Positions 1 through 6,954 of a stretch of 12,391 bases of DNA are shown here, one piece after another. Source of the stretch: Deltaproteobacteria bacterium (GTDB taxonomy: Bacteria; Myxococcota_A; UBA9042; DTJE01); the NCBI GenBank assembly GCA_016784945.1, contig JADHTP010000068.1:1-12391 (forward strand), written 5' to 3'. Position 1 is the first letter of the stretch, and each line of letters starts with the position of its first letter. The translations under genes and the position numbers were made by a program. Under the pieces are notes generated by a model, which saw nothing but the letters and a program-made list of their open reading frames with translations, made no database searches and was not told where the DNA came from.

Positions 1-375
1 GGTGGCCAGGACCTCGTCCACCAGGGGTTTTACCTCGTCGGTGGGGGCGCCCCCGGCCATGGGACCCTTGAAATCGAGGTTGAACGACGGGGTCCGGGCC
101 AGGGCGGGCCTGCCGTCGTCCCGGGTCGTCAGGACCACCTCCACCAGGTTCCGCCCCGACGGATTGGCCGGGTCGAGTGTGAACATCAGGTGGATGGCGT
201 AGTCCTGCTTGGCGGAAACCAGGGGAAACCCGCCGAATGTTTCCTGCGTTGTGCCGTCCGAAGACAGGAGAAGACCGTCGGCCAACGCCGCGGGATCGGC
301 GGCGGCATTCCCGGCGTGCAGAGAAAGCACGGCCAGGAGGACAATGACACCGAGGCCGTTCAGAAGTCTTGACAC
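1..375 (-). CDS. exported protein of unknown function, partial (C-terminus outside window)
   Basis: An uninterrupted 125-codon frame on the minus strand runs off the left edge, starting with GTG at 375. The N-terminus (MSRLLNGLGVIVLLAVLSLH, then AGNAAADP) is a typical Sec signal peptide: Arg, a hydrophobic core, and a small-residue cleavage site near AGNAAA-D. The mature part (TTQETFGGFPLVSAK, then YAIHLMFTLDP) looks like a soluble beta-rich exported protein, but I do not recognise a family. GTG is preferred because it places a complete signal sequence at the N-terminus; the frame stays open further upstream, and the only Shine-Dalgarno-like bases are a weak AGG just before it. It is divergent from the TPR operon, with 111 bp between the starts. 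Exported location is well supported; function is unknown. Confidence 0.72.
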   Translation of the reverse strand, partial: MSRLLNGLGVIVLLAVLSLHAGNAAADPAALADGLLLSSDGTTQETFGGFPLVSAKQDYAIHLMFTLDPANPSGRNLVEVVLTTRDDGRPALARTPSFNLDFKGPMAGGAPTDEVKPLVDEVLAT

Positions 376-486
376 TACCTGTAACGAGGTAGCAGTGCCA
401 CGATTGGGTGTCAAGCAAATCCCCGCCATGCTGGCGAATCCAAGGGGCTGCATGGTAGACTGCGCCCCGGTTGAGCGGAGGCCCCA
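376..486. promoter_or_regulatory. divergent intergenic region with inverted repeat and candidate promoters
   Basis: This region must hold the promoters of both the leftward exported protein and the rightward TPR-glnS operon. Minus strand: a perfect TTGACA (bases 414 to 409), but the hexamer 17 bp downstream (TACCTC, 391-386) is a poor -10, so this is tentative. A 6-bp inverted repeat (CTACCT at 375-380, loop of 6, AGGTAG at 387-392) overlaps the leftward start codon; in RNA it would fold over the GTG start, and in DNA it could be an operator. Plus strand: TAGACT at 456-461 resembles a -10, without a convincing -35 (TGGCGA at 432-437, 18 bp spacing). Confidence 0.25.
477..481 (+). promoter_or_regulatory. 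ribosome binding site of first TPR gene
   Basis: GGAGG followed 5 nt later by the ATG at 487. It fixes the start of the first TPR gene at 487 rather than at the internal ATG at 496. Confidence 0.7.
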
Positions 487-2184
487 ATGACTCGGATGCG
501 GATGCTGTTGATTGGGATTGTGTTGTCCGTCCTGACGGTCGCCGGACCGGCGATTGCGGACGAAACCGGGACGCACGTGATCGGTTCCGGATGGGAAAAG
601 GACTTCCTCAAGATGACCAACCCCGGGAAAAAGGGTTTCCCGGGCGGGTGGAAGCTCGAGGCCGTGTCCCTGAAGGATGCGGCGGCGGTGCTGACCTACA
701 AGGCGGGAAAGAAGCAGGTGGTGCTGCACCTGGTCCATCCTTCCACGGTGGACAAGCCGGCGGCGGCCACGAAACAGTTCGCCATGGTGCCCGCCGAGGG
801 ATCGAGGGCCGAGGACCTGCCGCAAAAGCTCCTGGCTTCCCTGGCCAAGCGCATCGAAAAGTACGGAAAGAAGTTCACGTGGACCCTGGTGACCGGATCC
901 AGTTCTTCCACGGCACTGCGTTCCGGCCCGGACAAGGGCAAGCGGTCGCTCAAGTGGGAGCCGGAGTTTCCACCGGAGGCGGTCCCCTTCCCGCGCCTGG
1001 CCTACCGTGACTACGGGCTCCCTTCCGGCGAGGTGGCGGCCTGGGAGACGATCCGGAAGGCGCTGGCCGAAAAGAAGCACGACGAAGCGGGCGAACTGGC
1101 CAGGGCCCTGGCCGGCAGGAACCCCGATTCCGCTGCGGCCATGAGGGCATCGGCAGCGGCACTGCGGACCGTGGGAAAGGGTGACGAAGCGGCCTCGCTG
1201 CTGCGCGGCGTTCTGGAAAAGGCCACGGGCCTGAGCACTGAACAGGCCCGCGACCTGCAACTTGAACTGGCGGCATCCCTGTTGCAGCAGAAGAAGGGAA
1301 AAGCGGCCCGCCAGGTGCTGGACAAGCTGGCCGCCGGTGAAAAGGATCTGTCCGCGACCTGCGCCATGGCCGACGCCCTCAAGGTCCTGGTCAGCGAGGG
1401 TCGGACGGAAGAGGCGGGAAAGCTGGCACCCCCGCTCAAGGCCAGGAGCCCCCGGTGCGTGGTGTTCCTGCACCTCAACATGGCCCATGTCCTGGACGAC
1501 GGCGAGGCCCTGGACGCAGCGGCGAAGACCGTGCTGGAAGCCTACCCCGACGACCACAACATCATCTATTTCTGGGGGGTTCACTATTACGAGAAGATGG
1601 AGTTCCTGAAGGCGACCCCCATCTGGGAAAAGCTCGTGGACATGGACCCGCTGTATCCCGCCGTGGCCGGTCAGTACGGGACCGCCATGCTGGCGTCCGA
1701 CCAGTTGGGACCCGAGGGCATCAAGGCGCAGTTGAAAAAGCTGGAGGCCCGTCCCAAGGACCCCATGGCCTCTTTCCTGGCGGGCATGGGGCTTTACTAC
1801 CAGCACGAATACGCCCAGGCGCGTCCCCTGCTGGAAGTGGCGGCCAAGGCCATGCCCCACGAGTCCCGGGGACTGCTCTACCTGGCCATGTCCAACTATT
1901 TCCTGGGTGATCGGGAGGTCGCGGAAAAGCTGTTCGAGGACATGGAACCCTATGCCTATCACGATCCGGACGTGTATTATTGCCGCTCGCTGATCTATCG
2001 CAAGAGGGACCTGAAGCGTGCCATCCTGGAGATGGAAAAGTTCGTGAACGTGTTCCTGGGCGAGGGCCGCCTGAGCTTCGGCCCGGAAAAGGTCAAGAAG
2101 GCCCTGTCGGACCTGGAACGGATGAAGAAGGGCGAGATCCCCGAGCTGAACCTTCCCCACGAGCCTCTCCAGATCCCCCAATGA
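487..2184 (+). CDS. exported TPR-repeat protein, paralogue 1
   Basis: 565 aa. Residues 1-24 are a Sec signal peptide (MTRMRMLLIGIVLSVLTVAG, cleavage near AIADE), so the protein acts outside the cytoplasm; no lipobox is visible. Residues about 30-135 form an N-terminal domain with the motif FLKMTNPGKKGFPGGWKLE (40-58), shared almost exactly with the next gene. Residues about 180-560 are helical tetratricopeptide-type repeats (for example AWETIRKALAEKKHDEAGEL, SRGLLYLAMSNYFLGDREVA, DVYYCRSLIYRKRDLKRAI). No catalytic motif is visible, so a scaffold or protein-interaction role is the natural inference. GGAGG lies 5 nt before the ATG. It is the first gene of an operon with its paralogue and glnS. 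TPR architecture and export are solid; the role is unknown. Confidence 0.9.
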   Translation: MTRMRMLLIGIVLSVLTVAGPAIADETGTHVIGSGWEKDFLKMTNPGKKGFPGGWKLEAVSLKDAAAVLTYKAGKKQVVLHLVHPSTVDKPAAATKQFAMVPAEGSRAEDLPQKLLASLAKRIEKYGKKFTWTLVTGSSSSTALRSGPDKGKRSLKWEPEFPPEAVPFPRLAYRDYGLPSGEVAAWETIRKALAEKKHDEAGELARALAGRNPDSAAAMRASAAALRTVGKGDEAASLLRGVLEKATGLSTEQARDLQLELAASLLQQKKGKAARQVLDKLAAGEKDLSATCAMADALKVLVSEGRTEEAGKLAPPLKARSPRCVVFLHLNMAHVLDDGEALDAAAKTVLEAYPDDHNIIYFWGVHYYEKMEFLKATPIWEKLVDMDPLYPAVAGQYGTAMLASDQLGPEGIKAQLKKLEARPKDPMASFLAGMGLYYQHEYAQARPLLEVAAKAMPHESRGLLYLAMSNYFLGDREVAEKLFEDMEPYAYHDPDVYYCRSLIYRKRDLKRAILEMEKFVNVFLGEGRLSFGPEKVKKALSDLERMKKGEIPELNLPHEPLQIPQ

Positions 2185-2231
2185 CGGTGATTGGCCCATG
2201 CAGATCCCCCAATGACGGTGATTGGCCCATG
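2170..2231 (+). repeat. exact 31-bp tandem duplication spanning stop/RBS/start of the two TPR genes
   Basis: Copy 1 is 2170-2200 and copy 2 is 2201-2231; they are identical and abut. Each copy begins CAGATCCCCCAATGA and ends GGTGATTGGCCCATG. Copy 1 therefore carries the last codons and TGA of the first TPR gene, then GGTGAT and an ATG. Copy 2 repeats this, and its ATG (2229) is the real start of the second TPR gene. As 31 is not a multiple of 3, the copy inserts a 5-codon frame (ATG at 2198, reading M-Q-I-P-Q-stop) ahead of the true start. Confidence 0.97.
2217..2222 (+). promoter_or_regulatory. ribosome binding site of second TPR gene (duplicated at 2186-2191)
   Basis: GGTGAT can pair with the ATCACC part of the 16S rRNA 3' end and lies 6 nt before ATG 2229. 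The identical element at 2186-2191 lies 6 nt before the decoy ATG at 2198. No stronger purine-rich site is present in the junction. Confidence 0.5.
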
Positions 2232-3923
2232 CGTGCTGTACACCCGCTGAACCTTCCCGTGATGCTGGCCCTTGTGGGCGCCCTGTGGGCCATCCCCGTG
2301 AGCGCCGCCCCTGCCGACGGTTCAGGCTACGTGATCCCCAAGGGTTCCGATAAACGGTTCCTGAAGATGACCAACCCCGGCAGGCGGGGATTCCCCGGCG
2401 GCTGGAAGCTGGAAGGCGTGCAGATCCGGGTGGGGTCCGCCGTGGCAACCTACACGGGTCGCGGTGGCAAAAAGATCGGCGTGGAACTGACCCACCCCGC
2501 GGTGTCCGCAACCCCCCTCGCGGTCACGGAACAGTTCGCCCTGGTGGCGGAGCCGGGGTCCAAGGCGCCCCCCGCGAAGTTCCTGAAGGCACTGGAGCGA
2601 CTGATTGAAAAGTACGAAAAGGGTTTCCGGTGGGTTCGCCAGGTGCGCTCCGCGGCCGTGCCCCCCGATCGGTTGAACCGCGCCCGCTACCGGTTGAATG
2701 CGAAGCAGCGCAAACTGCTGGACCAGACCCGGGAACTGGCCAGGGCCGGCGAAAAGGGACCGGCTTCCAAGCTGGCGCTGGGCCTGGCAAAGCGCACAAA
2801 GCACCCGGATCCCGCACGGGCCGCCGCCGAGGTGCTGCGTGCCCACGGCCTGCCGGGCGAAGCCGCAAGGGTGTTGGGCGCCAACCTGGGACGCCTGGGC
2901 CTGGAACGTGATCCCTCCGCCCACAAGGCCCGCCTGGAAAGGCTGGCATCGATGGACCAGGCCGGCTCGAAGAAGTCCGCCGCCGTGGCCGAAGAGATCG
3001 CCGGGGACTTCCCTCGACTCTACCCCGTGGCCGCCTGCGCCCGGGTGGCCGGGCTCCAGGTGCTCCTGCGGGAGGGTCGCATCAAGGTGGCGGATCGCGT
3101 TGCATCCTCCCTGGTCGGCGACACCCCCATCCGTTGCGTGGCCCTGTTCCGTCTGAAGGTGGCCATGGCCGCCGGCGAGGACGGCCCCGTGGACGGCGCC
3201 GCGACGAAGGTCCTGGAGGCCTTTCCCGATGACCGCGACGCCCTGTTTCTTTGGGGCACCCACTACTACAAGAAGGGCCGCGAGAAGCAGGCCCTTTTGC
3301 GGGCCGCGGAAATCTGGGACCGGCTGGCCGCAGTCAACCCGCGCTACCCCACCTTCATCGGCCAGTACGGCACGGTATACCTGGTGGGCGGCCTGCTGGG
3401 GGCGGAAGCCACCCTGAAACTGAAGGCCCGGGCCCTGGCGAAACCCGACGACATGGTGGCGGCCTACCTGGCCGGCATCGGGCTCTACTACCAGCGGCGC
3501 TACCGTGAGGTTATCCCCTTTCTGAAACGGGCCGCTGACGCCGTGCCCGACGACCCCAGGGCCCATATGTACCTGGCCATGGCCCACTTCTTCGACGGGG
3601 ACCGGAAGCTCGCGGCGCGCATGCTGGAGGCCCTGGACCACCACGCCTACCAGGAGCCCGACATCTATTACTGCCGGTCCCTGTTCTATCGCGACCACGA
3701 CCTCCCGCGGGCCATACGTGAGATGGAAAAGTTCCTGGAGGTCTTCGAAGGCGAAAACCGGCTGCGCTTCGGACAGGAAAAGGTGGACAAGGCCCGGGAC
3801 GACCTGGAACGCATGCGCAAGGGCGAGGTGCCCGACGTCCACCTGGCCATTCCGGACCCGCTGCCCGAAGGACAGCCCTACCCCGCGCGCGGCCCCGTGG
3901 ACACGGACAAGAGGGAACCATGA
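2229..3923 (+). CDS. exported TPR-repeat protein, paralogue 2
   Basis: 564 aa from ATG 2229. Residues 1-27 are a signal peptide (hydrophobic PVMLALVGALWAIPVSAA), which is why this start is chosen. An in-frame ATG at 2181 overlaps the previous stop as ATGA, but it would put 16 polar residues before the signal sequence and is in frame only because of the 31-bp duplication. The domain plan is the same as the preceding protein: FLKMTNPGRRGFPGGWKLE at 44-62, then TPR-type helical repeats, ending in a near-identical block (DIYYCRSLFYRDHDLPRAI, then EKVDKARDDLERMRKGEVP). Paralogue 1 has the equivalents DVYYCRSLIYRKRDLKRAI and EKVKKALSDLERMKKGEIP. The ends are conserved and the middle has diverged, as expected after an old tandem duplication. 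The stop overlaps glnS as ATGA, implying translational coupling. Function is unknown. Confidence 0.9.
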   Translation: MRAVHPLNLPVMLALVGALWAIPVSAAPADGSGYVIPKGSDKRFLKMTNPGRRGFPGGWKLEGVQIRVGSAVATYTGRGGKKIGVELTHPAVSATPLAVTEQFALVAEPGSKAPPAKFLKALERLIEKYEKGFRWVRQVRSAAVPPDRLNRARYRLNAKQRKLLDQTRELARAGEKGPASKLALGLAKRTKHPDPARAAAEVLRAHGLPGEAARVLGANLGRLGLERDPSAHKARLERLASMDQAGSKKSAAVAEEIAGDFPRLYPVAACARVAGLQVLLREGRIKVADRVASSLVGDTPIRCVALFRLKVAMAAGEDGPVDGAATKVLEAFPDDRDALFLWGTHYYKKGREKQALLRAAEIWDRLAAVNPRYPTFIGQYGTVYLVGGLLGAEATLKLKARALAKPDDMVAAYLAGIGLYYQRRYREVIPFLKRAADAVPDDPRAHMYLAMAHFFDGDRKLAARMLEALDHHAYQEPDIYYCRSLFYRDHDLPRAIREMEKFLEVFEGENRLRFGQEKVDKARDDLERMRKGEVPDVHLAIPDPLPEGQPYPARGPVDTDKREP

Positions 3924-5947
3924 GCAAGCCCACCACCCACTTCATCCGCGATATCGTCACGGAAGACCTGGCGTCCGGCAAGCACGCGCAGATCCACACC
4001 CGGTTCCCCCCCGAGCCCAACGGGTACCTGCACATCGGGCACGCCAAGGCCATCTGCCTGTCCTTCGGCCTGGCCCGCGAATTCGGCGGCACCTGCAACC
4101 TGCGCTTCGACGACACCAATCCCACGAAGGAAGACACGGAATACGTGGATTCCATCCGGGAAGACATCCGCTGGCTGGGTTTCGACTGGGGCGACAACGA
4201 ATTCTATGCATCGGACTACTTCGAGCAGTTGTACCAGTGGGCCGAACTCCTGATCCGGGACGGCAAGGCCTACGTGGACAGCCTGACCGAGGAGCAGATC
4301 CGGGAGTACCGGGGCGACTACTACAAGAAGGGAAAGCCCAGCCCCCATCGCGACCGTTCCGTGGACGAGAGCCTGGACCTGCTGAGGCGCATGCGGGCGG
4401 GCGAATTCCCCGACGGCGCCCACGTGCTCCGCGCCCGGATCGGGCTGGATTCCCAGAACATGAACATGCGTGACCCGGTCATGTACCGGATCCGCCACGC
4501 CCACCACCACCGCACGGGCGACGACTGGTGCATCTATCCCCTGTACGACTGGGCCCACGGTCAGTCCGACTCCATCGAAAAGATCACCCATTCGCTGTGC
4601 TCGCTGGAGTTCGAGATCCATCGCCCCCTGTACGAGTGGTTCCTCCAGCAGCTGCCCACCTTCCAGTCACGCCAGATCGAGTTCGCCCGCCTGAACATCA
4701 CCTACACCGTGATGAGCAAGCGCAAGCTCCTGGAACTGGTGGAAGGCCGGCACGTTTCCGGGTGGAACGACCCCCGCATGCCCACCCTGTCCGGGATGCG
4801 CCGCCGCGGCTACCCGCCGGAAGCGATCCGGGGCTTCTGTGACCGGGTGGGGATTTCAAAGAAGGACAGCACCGTGGACGTGGCCCTCCTCGAACACGCG
4901 GTGCGGGAGCAGCTGAACGAAACGTCGCCACGGGTCATGGCCGTGCTGCGGCCCCTGAAGGTCGTCATCGACAACTGGAACGACGGCGAAGTGGTGGAGT
5001 TCGACGCTCCCTTCCACCCCGACGAGGCATCCTGGGGCTCGCGCAGGGTGCCGCTGGGCAAGGTCATCTACATCGAGAGGGACGATTTCAGGGAAGAAGC
5101 GCCGAAAAAGTGGTTCCGCCTGGCCCCGGGCCGCGAGGTCCGCCTGCGCTATGCCTGCCTGATCACCTGCGTGGACGTGGTCAGGGACGACCACGGCGAA
5201 GTGGTGGAACTGCACTGCACCTGGGACCCCGAATCGCGGGGCGGGCGGTCCCCGGACGGCCGCAAGGTGAAAGGGACACTGCACTGGGTCTCGGCCGATC
5301 ACGCCGTCCCCGCCGAGATCCGGCTCTATGACCGTCTGTTCGAGGCCGAAAACCCCCTGGACGGGGAAGACGGCAAGGACTGGAAGGACCACCTCAATTC
5401 CGGGTCCCTGGAGACCCTGAAAAACTGCCTGCTGGAACCCTCCCTGGTTACGGCACAACCCGGCAGCCCGTGGCAGTTCGAGAGGCTGGGCTATTTCTGC
5501 GCCGACGCGGATTCCACGCCCAGCGCCCTGGTTTTCAACCGCACCGTGACCCTGAGGGACGCCTGGGCACGCCTGGAAAAACGGACGGCAAAACCGGAAA
5601 CGAAACCCGAACCGGCGTTCCTGGCTTTCGACGACTTCACCCGGGTGGACCTGCGGGTTGGGCTGGTGCAGAAGGCCACCCTCGTGGAGAAGGCCGACAA
5701 GCTCCTGCAATTGACAGTGGACCTGGGCGAAGAACGGCCCCGCAACATCATCGCGGGCATCCGCGCCAGCTATCCCGACCCGGCGGTGCTGGAAGGGAAA
5801 CGTGTCATCGTGGTGGCGAACCTGAAGCCGCGGAGGATGCGATTCGGCGTGTCCGAAGGGATGGTGCTGTCAGGGGGGGACGCCGACGATGCCCTGGCCG
5901 TGATCACCGTGGACGACGACCGAAAGCCCGGCACGAAGGTCAGCTAG
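3920..5947 (+). CDS. glnS: glutaminyl-tRNA synthetase with C-terminal MetRS-type tRNA-binding domain
   Basis: 675 aa; ligates glutamine to tRNA-Gln in the cytoplasm. Class I signatures are intact: PEPNGYLHIGH at 31-41 (HIGH 38-41), RFDDTNP at 62-68, CIYPLYDWAHGQSDSIEKIT at 204-223, and VMSKRKL at 264-270 (KMSKS equivalent). The GlnRS-type beta-barrel anticodon domain follows (KVKGTLHWVSADHAVPAEIR at 449-468, VFNRTVTLRDAW at 538-549). After a short Lys/Pro/Glu linker (about 555-566), residues 567-675 form an OB-fold tRNA-binding domain like the MetRS C-terminus / CsaA family: FDDFTRVDLRVG, ADKLLQL, NIIAGIRASYPDP, VVANLKPRRMRFGVSEGMVLS. E. coli GlnRS is about 554 aa and lacks this domain. The start overlaps the TPR stop (ATGA) and has GAGGGAA just upstream. 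GlnRS identity is certain; the fusion is read through without a frame break. Confidence 0.97.
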   Translation: MSKPTTHFIRDIVTEDLASGKHAQIHTRFPPEPNGYLHIGHAKAICLSFGLAREFGGTCNLRFDDTNPTKEDTEYVDSIREDIRWLGFDWGDNEFYASDYFEQLYQWAELLIRDGKAYVDSLTEEQIREYRGDYYKKGKPSPHRDRSVDESLDLLRRMRAGEFPDGAHVLRARIGLDSQNMNMRDPVMYRIRHAHHHRTGDDWCIYPLYDWAHGQSDSIEKITHSLCSLEFEIHRPLYEWFLQQLPTFQSRQIEFARLNITYTVMSKRKLLELVEGRHVSGWNDPRMPTLSGMRRRGYPPEAIRGFCDRVGISKKDSTVDVALLEHAVREQLNETSPRVMAVLRPLKVVIDNWNDGEVVEFDAPFHPDEASWGSRRVPLGKVIYIERDDFREEAPKKWFRLAPGREVRLRYACLITCVDVVRDDHGEVVELHCTWDPESRGGRSPDGRKVKGTLHWVSADHAVPAEIRLYDRLFEAENPLDGEDGKDWKDHLNSGSLETLKNCLLEPSLVTAQPGSPWQFERLGYFCADADSTPSALVFNRTVTLRDAWARLEKRTAKPETKPEPAFLAFDDFTRVDLRVGLVQKATLVEKADKLLQLTVDLGEERPRNIIAGIRASYPDPAVLEGKRVIVVANLKPRRMRFGVSEGMVLSGGDADDALAVITVDDDRKPGTKVS

Positions 5948-5950
5948 CCG

Positions 5951-6400
5951 TCAATCCTCGCCGAATTCCCACCTGCGCCACATGTTCACCAGTTCCAGGC
6001 GCTGCTCCCTGGTCAGAATGTCAGCCGCCTCGACTCCGGCGCGGCTCATTCGCCTGGTATAGCGGTCGAAAAGGTCCAACCCGGCCTTCTGATGTTCCAG
6101 GATCTTCTCCAGGACGACCTCGTCCTCCATGAACACCCGGATCAGGCCGCGTTTGATGGCCTTGGACTCCTGCTGGAACCGGAACAGGTCCGGGGCCAGT
6201 TCATCCAGCATCTTGTCGGTCTTCGCTTCCTGCGCCTCCGTGGCGTCGATCTTCCACAGGCCCCAGCCCACCTTGTCGGAGAGCTTCTCCTTCATTTCCC
6301 GGGCGTTCGCGGCTTCCCGCGGTTTCTTGCAGGCGACCACCTGCGCACCAAGAGCCACGGCCATTACGATGAACAGCATACGCGTCGTCTTCGTCATCAT
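5951..6400 (-). CDS. small Spy/CpxP-like (LTxxQ) lipoprotein
   Basis: 149 aa. The N-terminus (MMTKTTRMLFIVMAVALGAQ, then VVAC) is a lipoprotein signal with acceptor Cys 24. The rest is charged and helical, with LTREQRLEL at 129-137, matching the second LTxxQ motif of the Spy/CpxP/CnrX group, and a weaker first copy (DATEAQ at 52-57). Family members are envelope chaperones or metal/stress sensors, so a membrane-tethered envelope-stress or chaperone role is inferred. The ATG at 6400 overlaps the stop of the upstream GGDEF frame (6397-6399); GGAG precedes it, and the second ATG (6397) is an equally good start. Its stop lies only 3 bp from the convergent glnS stop, so the transcripts probably overlap and no terminator fits between them. 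The Spy-like call rests on a short motif plus size and helicity. Confidence 0.68.
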   Translation of the reverse strand: MMTKTTRMLFIVMAVALGAQVVACKKPREAANAREMKEKLSDKVGWGLWKIDATEAQEAKTDKMLDELAPDLFRFQQESKAIKRGLIRVFMEDEVVLEKILEHQKAGLDLFDRYTRRMSRAGVEAADILTREQRLELVNMWRRWEFGED

Positions 6401-6795
6401 TTACTCCAATGGGCCCTGTTGCGCCCGCCCTGTTTGGCTGCGTAGAGAGCCCCGTCCGCCATCTTCAACAGTATTTCCGGGTCCGCTATTCCCGGCACCA
6501 GGGTTGCCCCGCCGATACTGACCGTGATGGAGATGCGTTTTTCCCCCAGTTCAAGGACAGAAGACGCCACGGATTTTCGGATCCTTTCGGCCGGCAACTC
6601 GGACGTGTCGCGACCGGACTCGGGCAGGGCCACCACGAATTCCTGGCCTCCGTATCGCACCACAATGTCGGTCCGGCGAACGCTTTTCACCAGGCGGCTG
6701 GCCAGGGTCTGCAGGACCCGGTCGCCGGCATCGTGACCGTGTTCGTCGTTGACGACATTGAAGTGGTCCACGTCGATCATGAGCACTGCGACGCC
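6397..6795 (-). pseudogene. GGDEF-domain (diguanylate cyclase-like) gene, N-terminus missing
   Basis: The conserved frame begins abruptly at about 6795 with GVAVLMIDVDHFNVVNDEHG, then AGDRVLQTLASRL, RRTDIVVRYGGQEFVVALPE, RISITVSIGGATL, and LLKMADGALYAAKQGGRNRA. This is the GGDEF core from the second conserved block to the end. The usual beginning of the domain (the DxLTGLxNRR block) and any sensor region are absent. The signature is GGQEF instead of GG(D/E)EF; loss of that acidic residue normally removes cyclase activity. The RxxD inhibitory c-di-GMP site is present 5 residues before it (RRTD). The frame stays open on the minus strand to an ATG at 6951, but residues from there have no GGDEF character and overlap a remnant on the other strand. 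It is most likely a truncated, inactive copy, though it could still be expressed as a c-di-GMP-binding fragment and is coupled to the Spy-like gene. Confidence 0.7.
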
Positions 6796-6950
6796 CCAGC
6801 AACTACCACTGGCGGTCGGCGCCCAACGAGCCGAATGGTGGGGGTGACGGGTCCGGGCTCCTGCCGGGAGTGGACTTCCGGTTCGCCTACTGGATGGGAC
6901 GCTTCGACCCGTCGAAAGAACTGCTGCAACCTGGTACGGTCGGGAGAACA
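6796..6950 (+). pseudogene. remnant of an unrelated rightward coding sequence
   Basis: On the plus strand, from 6798, the frame reads SNYHWRSAPNEPNGGGDGSG, then LLPGVDFRFAYWMGRFDPSK and ELLQP. It has strong G/C third-position bias and a plausible folded-protein composition with Trp, Tyr and Phe. It has no credible start or beginning of its own: to the left it abuts the truncated GGDEF core, and to the right it runs into the 3' end of the protease gene. The text resembles the end of secreted or lipoprotein sequences from Myxococcota as I recall them, but I cannot name a family. It is interpreted as a fragment left by a rearrangement that also beheaded the GGDEF gene. Confidence 0.45.
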
Positions 6951-6954
6951 TCCC

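Noticed and set aside
395..400. Sigma-54 promoter for the leftward gene (TGGCAC on the minus strand)
   Set aside because: No GC/TTGC element at the required distance (CCTCG is found instead), so only half of the consensus is present.
2322..3842. Long (506-codon) minus-strand open frame opposite the second TPR gene
   Set aside because: Shadow of a high-GC gene: the plus strand encodes a signal peptide and repeats matching its paralogue, while the minus product is compositionally odd with no domain.
5619..5947. GlnRS tail as a YqeY domain, the common bacterial GlnRS fusion
   Set aside because: The motifs (VDLRVG, ADKLLQL, ANLKPRRMRFG, SEGM) are those of the MetRS/CsaA OB domain, not of YqeY.
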